Assembly: GCA_963739335.1 (NCBI GenBank)
Contig: CAVUAC010000082.1
Coordinates: 1 to 64,000, forward strand
Length of the DNA: 64,000 nt
From: UBA9647 sp963739335
Lineage (GTDB): Bacteria > Bacteroidota > Ignavibacteria > UBA10030
Direction: 5' to 3'
Shown: positions 16,455 to 24,014 of the stretch, one piece after another
How positions within the stretch are numbered: position 1 is the first letter of the stretch
How the letters are laid out: every line of letters starts with the position of its first letter
Translations under genes and position numbers: made by a program
Notes under the pieces: generated by a model
Database searches by the model: none
The model's input: the letters and a program-made list of their open reading frames with translations, nothing else
Told to the model about the DNA's origin: nothing

Positions 16455-17525
16455 ATGCGATCGATTGAGTGGCGGGATGGGAAAGTCAGATTTATCGATC
16501 AGCAAAAACTCCCCGCCGAAGAGCTCTATGTCGATACGGACGACGAGGCTGTTGTCGCCCGAGCGATAAAGTCCTTGTCCATTCGCGGTGCACCGCTGAT
16601 CGGCATCGCGGCCAGCTACGGATTTGTTCTGGCCTTCAACAAGCTGCAGTCGGTCGATGCCGTGTCTTTGACAACCTGTATTGAACGAACGACGAATCTC
16701 TTCACCTCGACACGCCCGACGGCGATTAATCTGTTCTGGGCGGTGAATCGTATGCGCCACGCTGCGATCGATTCCGCCGGGCAAGCAGTCGACGACATCC
16801 GGGCAAACCTCCTCGCGGAAGCGAAAGCCATCCATGCCGAAGATGAGGAAAAATGCCGGCAGATCGGTCAGCTCGGTGCTGAATTGCTGCCTAACGCAGC
16901 CAGCGTCCTGACACACTGCAATACAGGGAGCCTCGCGACCGGCGGCGATGGAACCGCACAGAACATCCTGAAGACGGCGTGGGAACAACACAAGCTCAAC
17001 CATGTCTATGTCGATGAAACTCGCCCACTCCTTCAGGGTGCGCGGTTGACCGCATGGGAGCTTCAACGGCTCCAGATACCGGCCACGCTCATCACCGACA
17101 GCACCGCAGCGTTCCTCTTACAGCAAGAGAAAGTCAATGCCGTGGTTGTGGGAGCTGATCGTGTGACACTGAACGGGGATGTCGCGAACAAAGTCGGGAC
17201 GTATGGATTGGCGGTCATGGCAAAACACCACGGTGTACCGTTCTACGTCGCTGCGCCGACCAGCACCATCGATTTTGAGATGGTGACAGGGAAGGAGATT
17301 CCGATCGAGCAGAGGAGCGGGCGCGAAGTCACGAACTTTGGCGGCCATCAAATTGCTCCGGCTGGAATCGACGTCTATGCCCCGGCTTTTGACGTAACCC
17401 CCAACGAGCTCATTACGGCGATCATCACCGAGAAAGGTGTCCTGCGCAGTCCGTATCGGACGGCGATGGATTTATTGAAGAAAAAAGACCTGTCATCAAT
17501 GGTCCGGAAGGCGGTTTTTCACTAG
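16455..17525 (+). CDS. mtnA: S-methyl-5-thioribose-1-phosphate isomerase
   Basis: Converts methylthioribose-1-phosphate to methylthioribulose-1-phosphate in the methionine salvage pathway; the family is related to eIF2B. At 356 residues it has the expected length and motifs: SIRGAPLIGIAASYG near 40, HCNTGSLATGG with the catalytic Cys, DETRPLLQGARLTAWEL, and VVGADRVTLNGDVANKVGT with the catalytic Asp. Other salvage genes (mtnB-D, mtnP) are absent here. A ribose-1,5-bisphosphate isomerase-like activity is an alternative, but the motif set favours MtnA. It is tightly linked to the upstream PfkB kinase. Confidence 0.9.
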   Translation: MRSIEWRDGKVRFIDQQKLPAEELYVDTDDEAVVARAIKSLSIRGAPLIGIAASYGFVLAFNKLQSVDAVSLTTCIERTTNLFTSTRPTAINLFWAVNRMRHAAIDSAGQAVDDIRANLLAEAKAIHAEDEEKCRQIGQLGAELLPNAASVLTHCNTGSLATGGDGTAQNILKTAWEQHKLNHVYVDETRPLLQGARLTAWELQRLQIPATLITDSTAAFLLQQEKVNAVVVGADRVTLNGDVANKVGTYGLAVMAKHHGVPFYVAAPTSTIDFEMVTGKEIPIEQRSGREVTNFGGHQIAPAGIDVYAPAFDVTPNELITAIITEKGVLRSPYRTAMDLLKKKDLSSMVRKAVFH

Positions 17526-17534
17526 AAACGTGGG

Positions 17535-18404
17535 ATGATCACCAAGACTGACGCTGTCGTGCTGAAGTCGATGAAGTATCGTGATAGCAGCAAGATTGTC
17601 ACGTTCTACACGAGACGCTTCGGCAAGCTCAAGGGCATCGCAAAAGGTGCCCGCCAGATGAAAAGCAAGTTTGGGGCTTCTCTCGAGCCCATCTCTGCTG
17701 TCTCACTCATCCTCTACAAGAAAGAGCACCGGGATCTCCAGCTCATCTCGGAGTGCGATGTCGTTACGACGTACAAGACCATTCACAGCGAGTTGGATCG
17801 CATGGCTGTTGCGCTTTCTGTCCTTGAACTCCTGAATCAACTCACGCACGACGAGGAAGGAAACGACGCCCTCTATCTTCTTCTTGTCCAGACACTTGAC
17901 GAGGTCGAACGGGCAAAGAAAAACTGCGTCAACTTGCTCTTTGCATTTGAGATTCGGTGCGCTGCAGTATTTGGCTTCGCGCCGAACCTGGAAGTCTGCT
18001 TGGTCTGTCACCGAAGCCTCGATGATATCGGCAGTGGAGGTTCGGCAGTGTTCCAACTGTCCAGAGGGGCGGTATTGTGCAGTCGATGCGGCCAGTCTGC
18101 AAAGGTTACTAAGAGCGACAATCCTCCTTTGAATCCGACACGAAGCAAAGTCGGAACCGCATGGCGACCTGACGAAGGAAATACTCGTGTCTCTGTCGAG
18201 ACACTGAAGACCCTTCAAAGGCTCCTAACCGCTCCACTCGATACGGTCTCGTCGCTCGAGCTCAGCAGCGCGCAAGGGAACGAAATTGATGGAACTTTGC
18301 GTTTGTATTTACGTCAACATTTCGAAGACCTTAAGCCGCTGAAGTCTATGGAAATCCTGAAGAATTACACAATTTCGGGGTCCAAGCCCAGCGGCAGGAG
18401 CTGA
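17535..18404 (+). CDS. recO: DNA repair protein RecO
   Basis: RecO helps load RecA onto SSB-coated single-stranded DNA in the RecFOR pathway. The 289 residues begin with the OB-fold (TDAVVLKSMKYRDSSKIVTFYT, about 1-80). A helical domain follows, with a zinc module CLVC near 155 and CSRCG near 186. An insert of about 30 polar residues after the zinc site makes it longer than the usual 240-250. It starts 9 bases after mtnA and is followed by the htrA gene. Confidence 0.92.
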   Translation: MITKTDAVVLKSMKYRDSSKIVTFYTRRFGKLKGIAKGARQMKSKFGASLEPISAVSLILYKKEHRDLQLISECDVVTTYKTIHSELDRMAVALSVLELLNQLTHDEEGNDALYLLLVQTLDEVERAKKNCVNLLFAFEIRCAAVFGFAPNLEVCLVCHRSLDDIGSGGSAVFQLSRGAVLCSRCGQSAKVTKSDNPPLNPTRSKVGTAWRPDEGNTRVSVETLKTLQRLLTAPLDTVSSLELSSAQGNEIDGTLRLYLRQHFEDLKPLKSMEILKNYTISGSKPSGRS

Positions 18405-18428
18405 CGAAGTGGTAGTTCAAAGTATTAA

Positions 18429-18441
18429 AACTTTTTAAAGT
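18429..18441. promoter_or_regulatory. AT-rich inverted repeat upstream of htrA
   Basis: ACTTT and AAAGT arms separated by TT lie about 30 bases upstream of the htrA start. A further AAAGTA copy sits at 18419-18424. No 17-spaced TTG/TATATT promoter is found here, so this stress gene may use a different sigma factor or regulator. This is weak evidence. Confidence 0.2.
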
Positions 18442-18466
18442 ACCTTTTGTTCTTAGGAGGAGAGCT

Positions 18467-20002
18467 ATGTCGACGAAGTCTGTCGTTGTTGCAGTGCTTT
18501 TGATTGCGGTGGGAATTGTTTTCGGTGTAACGCTTGTCTCGAGCTTCAAAGGAGTCGATTTCACATTCGCGGGACAGGACGTGAAGCTGGGAGCTCAATC
18601 GAAATCGCCGGCGCCGAATGCGACGCTGCAGGCGCTGAACGAAGCGTACCACGCTATTTCCAAAGACGTGACTCCAACAGTGGTTTATATCATCGTGACG
18701 TCGAAGCCGAAGGCGGAGCGCGGAACTCAAAATCCTTTCCATTTCTTCTTTGGCCCCGATCTGCAGAACCCGCGGTCGTTGCCTGAAGTCGGTGCCGGCT
18801 CGGGGGTCATCCTCACACCTGATGGATACATCCTGACAAACAATCATGTGGTAGATGGTGCAAGCTCTGATGGGATTGAGGTCACGTTGTGGGACAATCG
18901 TGTCTTCAAAAAGGCAAAACTCATCGGAACAGACATGTATACCGATCTGGCCGTGATCAGAGTCGATGCGCAGGATCTGCCCATACCCAGGTTGGGAAAC
19001 TCGGACAATGTCGATGTGGGCCACACGGTGTTTGCATTCGGAAATCCGCTTGGGCTTACCTCAACGATGACCCAGGGTATTGTTAGCGCGCTTGGGAGGC
19101 AGCTTAATATCATTGGTGAACGCCGGACTGGATTGGGCATTGAAGATTTCATCCAAACGGACGCTGTCATCAATCCTGGGAACAGCGGGGGGGCGCTCGT
19201 CGACATCAATGGTGAAGTTATTGGGATCAATGCTGCGATCGCGACAACGAACGCACGCTATCAAGGATACAGTTTCGCGATCCCGATCAATCTGGCAAAG
19301 AAGGTGGCGACCGACATCATCAAGTACGGAAAGGTCCGCCGTGGATACATAGGTGTCACGATCCAGAATGTGGACGCCACCATGGCGAAGGCAAATGGTC
19401 TCGGCAAGCCGGAGGGAGTTTTCGTGCAGCAGGTGATCGCAGGTGGCGCCGGTGAAACCGGGGGTGTAAAGGCGGGGGACATCATCCTGACTGTCGACGG
19501 AAAAGAGGTGAACACGTCGAATCAACTGCAGACGATCATTGCTTCGAAGTACCCTGGTGAGGTTGTCACGTTGAAAATCTTTCGTGACGGGAAAACCAGC
19601 GAGAAGAAAGTGACACTCAAGTCACGCGATGTAGCTGAAGAAGCAACCGCTTCAAATGACCAAACCGAAGAGAGCGATGAACCAAGAGATGTGAGCTCAA
19701 AGGGGATTCTGAAACTTGACGACCTTGGAATGACGGTGCGTAACCTCGACGCCAAAACGAAGAAGGAGTATGGGGTTGAGAACGGTATCATCGTCGATTC
19801 CGTCGAGCCTCTCAGCGAAGCGAATAAGCGCGACGTTCGGGAGAACGACGTCATTATCAGCGTTGGTGACAAGACTGTCTCATCTGTTACGCAGTTCGAC
19901 AAGCTGATGAAGAGCAAGAAGGCTGGTGATGCGGTTTTGATGCGGGTAAAAGGGAAAGATAAGTCTACGCGGTTCGTGGCTGTCGAAGTCCCGGGCAAGT
20001 GA
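18467..20002 (+). CDS. degP: HtrA/DegP-family periplasmic serine protease with two PDZ domains
   Basis: Do-like protease and chaperone that clears misfolded envelope proteins. The 511 residues begin with an uncleaved or signal-type hydrophobic segment (about 5-25). The S1C protease domain has catalytic His127 (NNHVVD), Asp160 (TDLAVI) and Ser240 (GNSGGA). PDZ1 spans about 300-385 and PDZ2 about 415-505. The linker at 390-412 is Glu/Ser-rich. AGGAGGAG lies just before the ATG. A long GC-rich terminator follows the stop, so htrA ends this gene run. DegQ or DegS naming cannot be separated by sequence alone. Confidence 0.93.
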   Translation: MSTKSVVVAVLLIAVGIVFGVTLVSSFKGVDFTFAGQDVKLGAQSKSPAPNATLQALNEAYHAISKDVTPTVVYIIVTSKPKAERGTQNPFHFFFGPDLQNPRSLPEVGAGSGVILTPDGYILTNNHVVDGASSDGIEVTLWDNRVFKKAKLIGTDMYTDLAVIRVDAQDLPIPRLGNSDNVDVGHTVFAFGNPLGLTSTMTQGIVSALGRQLNIIGERRTGLGIEDFIQTDAVINPGNSGGALVDINGEVIGINAAIATTNARYQGYSFAIPINLAKKVATDIIKYGKVRRGYIGVTIQNVDATMAKANGLGKPEGVFVQQVIAGGAGETGGVKAGDIILTVDGKEVNTSNQLQTIIASKYPGEVVTLKIFRDGKTSEKKVTLKSRDVAEEATASNDQTEESDEPRDVSSKGILKLDDLGMTVRNLDAKTKKEYGVENGIIVDSVEPLSEANKRDVRENDVIISVGDKTVSSVTQFDKLMKSKKAGDAVLMRVKGKDKSTRFVAVEVPGK

Positions 20003-20022
20003 CGGCAAAGTGATGGCGCAAT

Positions 20023-20075
20023 GGGCGCAAGCTCTGTCCGCACAAAGCGGATCTGGGCTTGCGCCCTTTCGTTTT
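20023..20075 (+). terminator. Strong rho-independent terminator after htrA
   Basis: GGGCGCAAGC (20023-20032) pairs perfectly with GCTTGCGCCC (20057-20066), followed by TTTCGTTTT. The loop of 24 bases can itself form a small CCGC/GCGG hairpin. Confidence 0.8.
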
Positions 20076-20082
20076 GGTGGAA

Positions 20083-20111
20083 TTGATAATCCTCCCAAAT
20101 TTCGCTTTATT
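20083..20111 (+). promoter_or_regulatory. Promoter of the aroC unit
   Basis: TTGATA (20083-20088), a 17-base spacer and TTTATT (20106-20111), right after the htrA terminator and 45 bases before the aroC start. Confidence 0.5.
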
Positions 20112-20155
20112 GAATGCACGTCGAACTACCCTGTTGAGTATCGAAGGAGTCTACG

Positions 20156-21331
20156 GTGATCCGTTATCTGACTGCAGGTGAATCGCACGGACAGGCACTC
20201 GTCGGAGTGGTCGAGGGCGTCCCAGCTGGCGTTACGATTTCCGCTGAGTACATCAATCATCAGCTTTGGCGGCGGCAACAGGGATACGGTCGTGGTGGGA
20301 GGATGAAAATCGAATCGGACAGTGTTGAGATCCTGTCCGGTATTCGATTTGGAAAAACGATTGGATCCCCCATATCACTTTTGATCCGAAACTGGGATTC
20401 GCAGAGTTGGTCGGATAAAATGGCTGTGGCAGGAGACGGCCGAAATGTTGAGAAAGTCTCGATTCCCCGCCCCGGCCACGTCGACTATGCAGGTTCGGTC
20501 AAATATGGTTTCGACGACATTCGGAACACGATTGAACGAGGCAGCGCCCGCGAAACGGCAATCCGGGTTGCTTGCTGCACGATTGCACGAAAGCTCCTTG
20601 AGGATGTTGGGATATTTATCGGCAGTCATGTACTCTCCATCGGAAACGTCAAGGTCACGGATCGGGCCAAGATCGACAGCCTGATTGGCCGTCTCACACG
20701 GGCATCGTGCGGTGCGTATAAGACCACGGAAGAGGCTGACAAATCCGATGTGCGTATTCTCGATGCGAGTGTTGCTCGGAGGGCCATGGCCTTGATCAAG
20801 CGAACGAAGAAGTTGGGGGATACGTTAGGAGGAGTGTTCGAGGTCATTGTGACCGGCGTGCCTATCGGGTTCGGAAGCTACGTGCACTATGACAGAAAAC
20901 TCGACGGCCTCCTTGCGCAAGCTCTGATGTCCGTCCATGCGGTCAAGGGGGTGGAGATCGGATCTGGTTTTGCGATTGCGGAGGAACCTGGATCGTCTGT
21001 CCATGATGCTTTTGGAATTCGGCGGGGTAAGGTCGTGCGCACAGGCAACAAAGCAGGGGGACTCGAGGGAGGCGTGACGAATGGGCAGATAATCGTCCTT
21101 CACGCGGCGATGAAGCCGATTTCCACACTTGCCAATCCTCTCAAGTCTGTCGATCTGAAGTCTATGACGGCTGTTGACGCGAGATATGAGCGATCAGATG
21201 TATGTGCTGTTCCTGCGTGCTCTGTCATTGCAGAGGCTGTCATCGCTCCAGTGCTGGCAAATGCATTGCTGGAGAAGTTCGGAGGCGATTCGATGCGAGA
21301 GATCCAATCCAGGTACAGAAAGTCGCGCTGA
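20156..21331 (+). CDS. aroC: Chorismate synthase
   Basis: Last step of the shikimate pathway: converts 5-enolpyruvylshikimate-3-phosphate to chorismate with reduced FMN. Chorismate is also the starting point of the futalosine menaquinone route encoded at 46-57 kb. The 391 residues carry the N-terminal signature RYLTAGESHGQALV, the RQQGYGRGGRM flavin/phosphate motif and the second signature region GSARETA. The start is GTG at 20156 with AAGGAG upstream. Length and motifs are typical. Confidence 0.97.
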   Translation: MIRYLTAGESHGQALVGVVEGVPAGVTISAEYINHQLWRRQQGYGRGGRMKIESDSVEILSGIRFGKTIGSPISLLIRNWDSQSWSDKMAVAGDGRNVEKVSIPRPGHVDYAGSVKYGFDDIRNTIERGSARETAIRVACCTIARKLLEDVGIFIGSHVLSIGNVKVTDRAKIDSLIGRLTRASCGAYKTTEEADKSDVRILDASVARRAMALIKRTKKLGDTLGGVFEVIVTGVPIGFGSYVHYDRKLDGLLAQALMSVHAVKGVEIGSGFAIAEEPGSSVHDAFGIRRGKVVRTGNKAGGLEGGVTNGQIIVLHAAMKPISTLANPLKSVDLKSMTAVDARYERSDVCAVPACSVIAEAVIAPVLANALLEKFGGDSMREIQSRYRKSR

Positions 21332-21457
21332 TGAAGTGATTTCTTGTCTCCCGCGATCTGCTGCGCAAAAAGGAGCGCTCGACTAAAGCACGATTCTTCC
21401 CCACTGCCCAGGTGAGGGAAAATGCTCGAATTTCCCGATTCCAGCCGGTTTCAATCC

Positions 21458-21486
21458 TTGACTCTCTCCGTTGATTATGCTATATT
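21458..21486 (+). promoter_or_regulatory. Sigma-70-type promoter upstream of the HNH gene
   Basis: TTGACT (21458-21463), 17-base spacer, TATATT (21481-21486). The 119 bases between it and the HNH start hold AAGGAGG at 21550-21556 followed by a TTG (21560) that opens a short 25-codon frame overlapping the HNH start, so a leader peptide is possible. The rest of the 21332-21605 gap shows nothing recognisable. Confidence 0.6.
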
Positions 21487-21605
21487 TTGCAAGGCGTAAT
21501 CCTTGATTCTTCAAGCAACTGTTCACTAAAGGCCCATATTTGCCGACGTAAGGAGGTGCTTGAGACTTCAGCGCAGCAGAACTAGCCATATACCCCAATG
21601 GAAAA

Positions 21606-22109
21606 ATGAACCGCAAGGTGCTCGTTTTGAACCATAACTACGAGCCCTTGAGTGTCTGCAACGTCAAGAAAGCCGTTATACTTCTGTTTCTCGGAAAAGC
21701 TGAATTGATCGAAGCATCAGACGGCAGGTACCTGCATTCCGTTTCGATGACGATGCCCTTCCCGAGCATTGTTCGCCTTTCTGTCTATGTTCGTATCCCC
21801 TTCAAGAAGATCGTACTCTCAAGGAAGAACATCTTGCGCCGCGATGGACATCGATGTCAATACTGCGGTCGGGGGGATGTGCCGTTGACAGTCGACCATA
21901 TCATTCCGAGAGCACGAGGTGGCGAAGAGACGTGGGAGAACCTGGTTGCCGCGTGCGTGCGATGCAACAACAAGAAGGGGGACCGACTTCCTGGAGAGGC
22001 ACAAATGTCCTTGCAGCGAAAACCGATCAGGCCAAACCATGTGATGTTCATACGCGATTTCGTTGGCAGTGTGGATGATCGTTGGAAGCCGTATCTTTTC
22101 ATGAGTTGA
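21606..22109 (+). CDS. HNH endonuclease family protein
   Basis: Small stand-alone HNH nuclease of the McrA-like family common in Bacteroidota and cyanobacteria. The 167 residues have an N-terminal beta-rich part (about 1-75, with NHNYEPLSVCNVKKA), then the HNH module. The module has CQYCG, DHIIPRARGG and NLVAACVRCNNKKGDR, giving four zinc Cys and the catalytic His pair. No methyltransferase or phage gene is nearby, so it is unlikely to be part of a restriction cassette. Its cellular role is unknown. The ATG at 21606 lacks a clear ribosome binding site. Confidence 0.88.
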   Translation: MNRKVLVLNHNYEPLSVCNVKKAVILLFLGKAELIEASDGRYLHSVSMTMPFPSIVRLSVYVRIPFKKIVLSRKNILRRDGHRCQYCGRGDVPLTVDHIIPRARGGEETWENLVAACVRCNNKKGDRLPGEAQMSLQRKPIRPNHVMFIRDFVGSVDDRWKPYLFMS

Positions 22110-22176
22110 TTTCATCCGAGCCAGGTTGCTTGGATGATCTGACGTTGCTCTTTTTGAAAGGAGTTTGTAGCCCGAG

Positions 22177-23169
22177 TTGAGCCAAAGAAAGAAAGTCATT
22201 CTGAGCGGCATGCGCCCGACGGGCAAACTCCATCTCGGTCATCTCGTGGGAGCTTTGGAGAATTGGGTGTCGCTTCAGGGTGAATACCAGAATTATCACT
22301 TGATTGCCGACTATCACGCTCTCACAACAAATCCGGATTCTTCCGGGATCTATGAGAGCTCGATTGAGATGCTGATTGACTGGCTCGCTGCAGGGCTTGA
22401 GCCAACAATCAGCCCGATGTTTCGGCAATCTCGGGTCAAGGAGCACGCGGAACTTCATCTTATTTTCTCGATGCTGATCACGACATCCAGGCTGGAGCGC
22501 AATCCGACGCTGAAGGAGCAGGTACGTGATCTCGAACTGGAAACCGTCGTGTACGGCCACCTGGGCTATCCCGTACTCCAGGCGGCGGACATCCTGCTTT
22601 ACAAGGGTGATGTGGTGCCTGTCGGTGAAGACCAGATGCCGCATATCGAGATCACACGCGAAATCGCTCGGAGATTCAACGCTCTTTATGCTCCATCAGC
22701 GCCGGTTTTTCCGGAGCCGGAGGGCAAACTGACGAGGTTTGCCCGACTGCCGGGGCTTGATGGTCGTCGAATGAGCAAATCCATTGGAAATACCATTCTC
22801 CTTTCGGATCCTGCTGACGAGATCAAGAAAAAGATGAAGAGTGCCGTTACTGATCCTCAGAAGGTACGAAAAGGCGATCCCGGGCATCCTGATATTTGTT
22901 TGGTCTTCGCCTATCATAACAAGTTCACTCCGGAAAAGGTGAACGATATCCGCACCGGCTGTGAAAGCGGGAATCTCGGGTGTGTGGAATGCAAGATGCT
23001 CTGCGCCGACAGAATTTCCGCTGCGCTTGCGCCACACAGAGAGAAACGTGCGTACTATGAGTCTCATCTCGACGAGGTGAAAACAATTTTGCACGATGGG
23101 GAAGAGAAGGCTCGAGGCATCGCGCGACAAACCATGCATGAAGTCCATGCCGCGATGAACCTGGGATGA
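22177..23169 (+). CDS. trpS: Tryptophanyl-tRNA synthetase
   Basis: Charges tRNA-Trp with tryptophan. Class I synthetase of 330 residues with the HIGH-type motif KLHLGHLVGAL (about 14-24) and the KMSKS loop RRMSKSIGN near residue 200. The GEDQMPHIE stretch is also typical. The start is TTG at 22177 with GAAAGGAG upstream. The 67-base gap after the HNH gene holds an imperfect ATCC/GGAT hairpin (22113-22134), but I see no clear T-box. Confidence 0.95.
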   Translation: MSQRKKVILSGMRPTGKLHLGHLVGALENWVSLQGEYQNYHLIADYHALTTNPDSSGIYESSIEMLIDWLAAGLEPTISPMFRQSRVKEHAELHLIFSMLITTSRLERNPTLKEQVRDLELETVVYGHLGYPVLQAADILLYKGDVVPVGEDQMPHIEITREIARRFNALYAPSAPVFPEPEGKLTRFARLPGLDGRRMSKSIGNTILLSDPADEIKKKMKSAVTDPQKVRKGDPGHPDICLVFAYHNKFTPEKVNDIRTGCESGNLGCVECKMLCADRISAALAPHREKRAYYESHLDEVKTILHDGEEKARGIARQTMHEVHAAMNLG

Positions 23170-23253
23170 ACGATGCAAAATGAAAAAGGAAAAAGGAGAA
23201 AACTGTGGGAACAACAAAGTTGGACGTAGGAACTGGGAAGTCACCGGTGCGCG

Positions 23254-23283
23254 TTGTTTCATTTTTTCCCATTTAATTATTAT
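23254..23283 (+). promoter_or_regulatory. Candidate promoter of the scpA-scpB unit
   Basis: TTGTTT (23254-23259), an 18-base spacer and TATTAT (23278-23283), eight bases before the scpA ATG. The rest of the 122-base gap after trpS is AT-rich and featureless. Confidence 0.4.
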
Positions 23284-23291
23284 TTGATGCG

Positions 23292-24008
23292 ATGTATACT
23301 ATAAAACTCCAGGAATTCGAAGGACCGCTCGACCTGCTCTTGTTTTTCATCAAGCGGGATGAACTCGACATCTACAACATCCCCATCTCGCGGATCACGA
23401 AGGAGTTTCTGGACTACGTTCACTACTTGAAGTCACTTGACCTTGAGGTCGCCGGCGATTTTCTTGTCATGGCCGCCGAGCTCATGCAGATCAAAGTGAA
23501 GATGCTCCTTCCGCCCGAACCGAGTGAGGAAGAAGAAATGGATCCGCGTGCCAATCTTGTGAAGCGGCTCGTCGAGTACAAACGCTTCAAGGAAGCTGCC
23601 CTGGAAATGTCTGTGCAGGAAGATGAGCAGCGCAAGACCTACTATCGAGGATACTACGAGGCGGACCCGCGTATCACGATGGAGGAAGAGGAGGATGCTT
23701 CCCTCCGGGATGTCTCCCTATTCGATCTCATCTCTTCCTTCAAGTTCGCCATTGAACGCATGCCGAAGAAGTTCATCCATGAGATCGTCCGCTTGAACGT
23801 GACTATCGATGAACAGATTGAGTATATCCTCGACTACTTCTCCCGACGATCCGAAGCGACCTTCTACGAGCTGGTCAAGGACATGGAGGAGAAAATCCGG
23901 GTTGTGGTCACCTTCATTGCGTTGCTCGAGCTGATTCGATCGCAACGAGTTGTGGTACGCCAGGCCGAGCCATTTGGCGAAGTATCGATTATGAGGAGCG
24001 TTGCGTAA
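23292..24008 (+). CDS. scpA: Segregation and condensation protein A (kleisin)
   Basis: Kleisin subunit of the SMC-ScpAB condensin, bridging the SMC heads and recruiting ScpB to organise newly replicated origins. The 238 residues have the conserved N-terminal FEGPLDLLLFFIKRDELDIYNIPISRI block (residues about 8-34), the MAAELMQIKVKMLLP helix, a charged linker (about 75-130) and the C-terminal winged helix. scpB follows after 6 bases, the usual arrangement. Confidence 0.96.
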   Translation: MYTIKLQEFEGPLDLLLFFIKRDELDIYNIPISRITKEFLDYVHYLKSLDLEVAGDFLVMAAELMQIKVKMLLPPEPSEEEEMDPRANLVKRLVEYKRFKEAALEMSVQEDEQRKTYYRGYYEADPRITMEEEEDASLRDVSLFDLISSFKFAIERMPKKFIHEIVRLNVTIDEQIEYILDYFSRRSEATFYELVKDMEEKIRVVVTFIALLELIRSQRVVVRQAEPFGEVSIMRSVA

Positions 24009-24014
24009 ACACCC

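Noticed and set aside
21441..21470. T-loop-like string GGTTTCAATCC suggesting a tRNA
   Set aside because: No five-base T stem, acceptor stem or anticodon arm can be built around it.
22110..22176. Possible T-box leader before trpS
   Set aside because: Only an imperfect 22-base hairpin is present; the region is far too short and lacks the T-box sequence.
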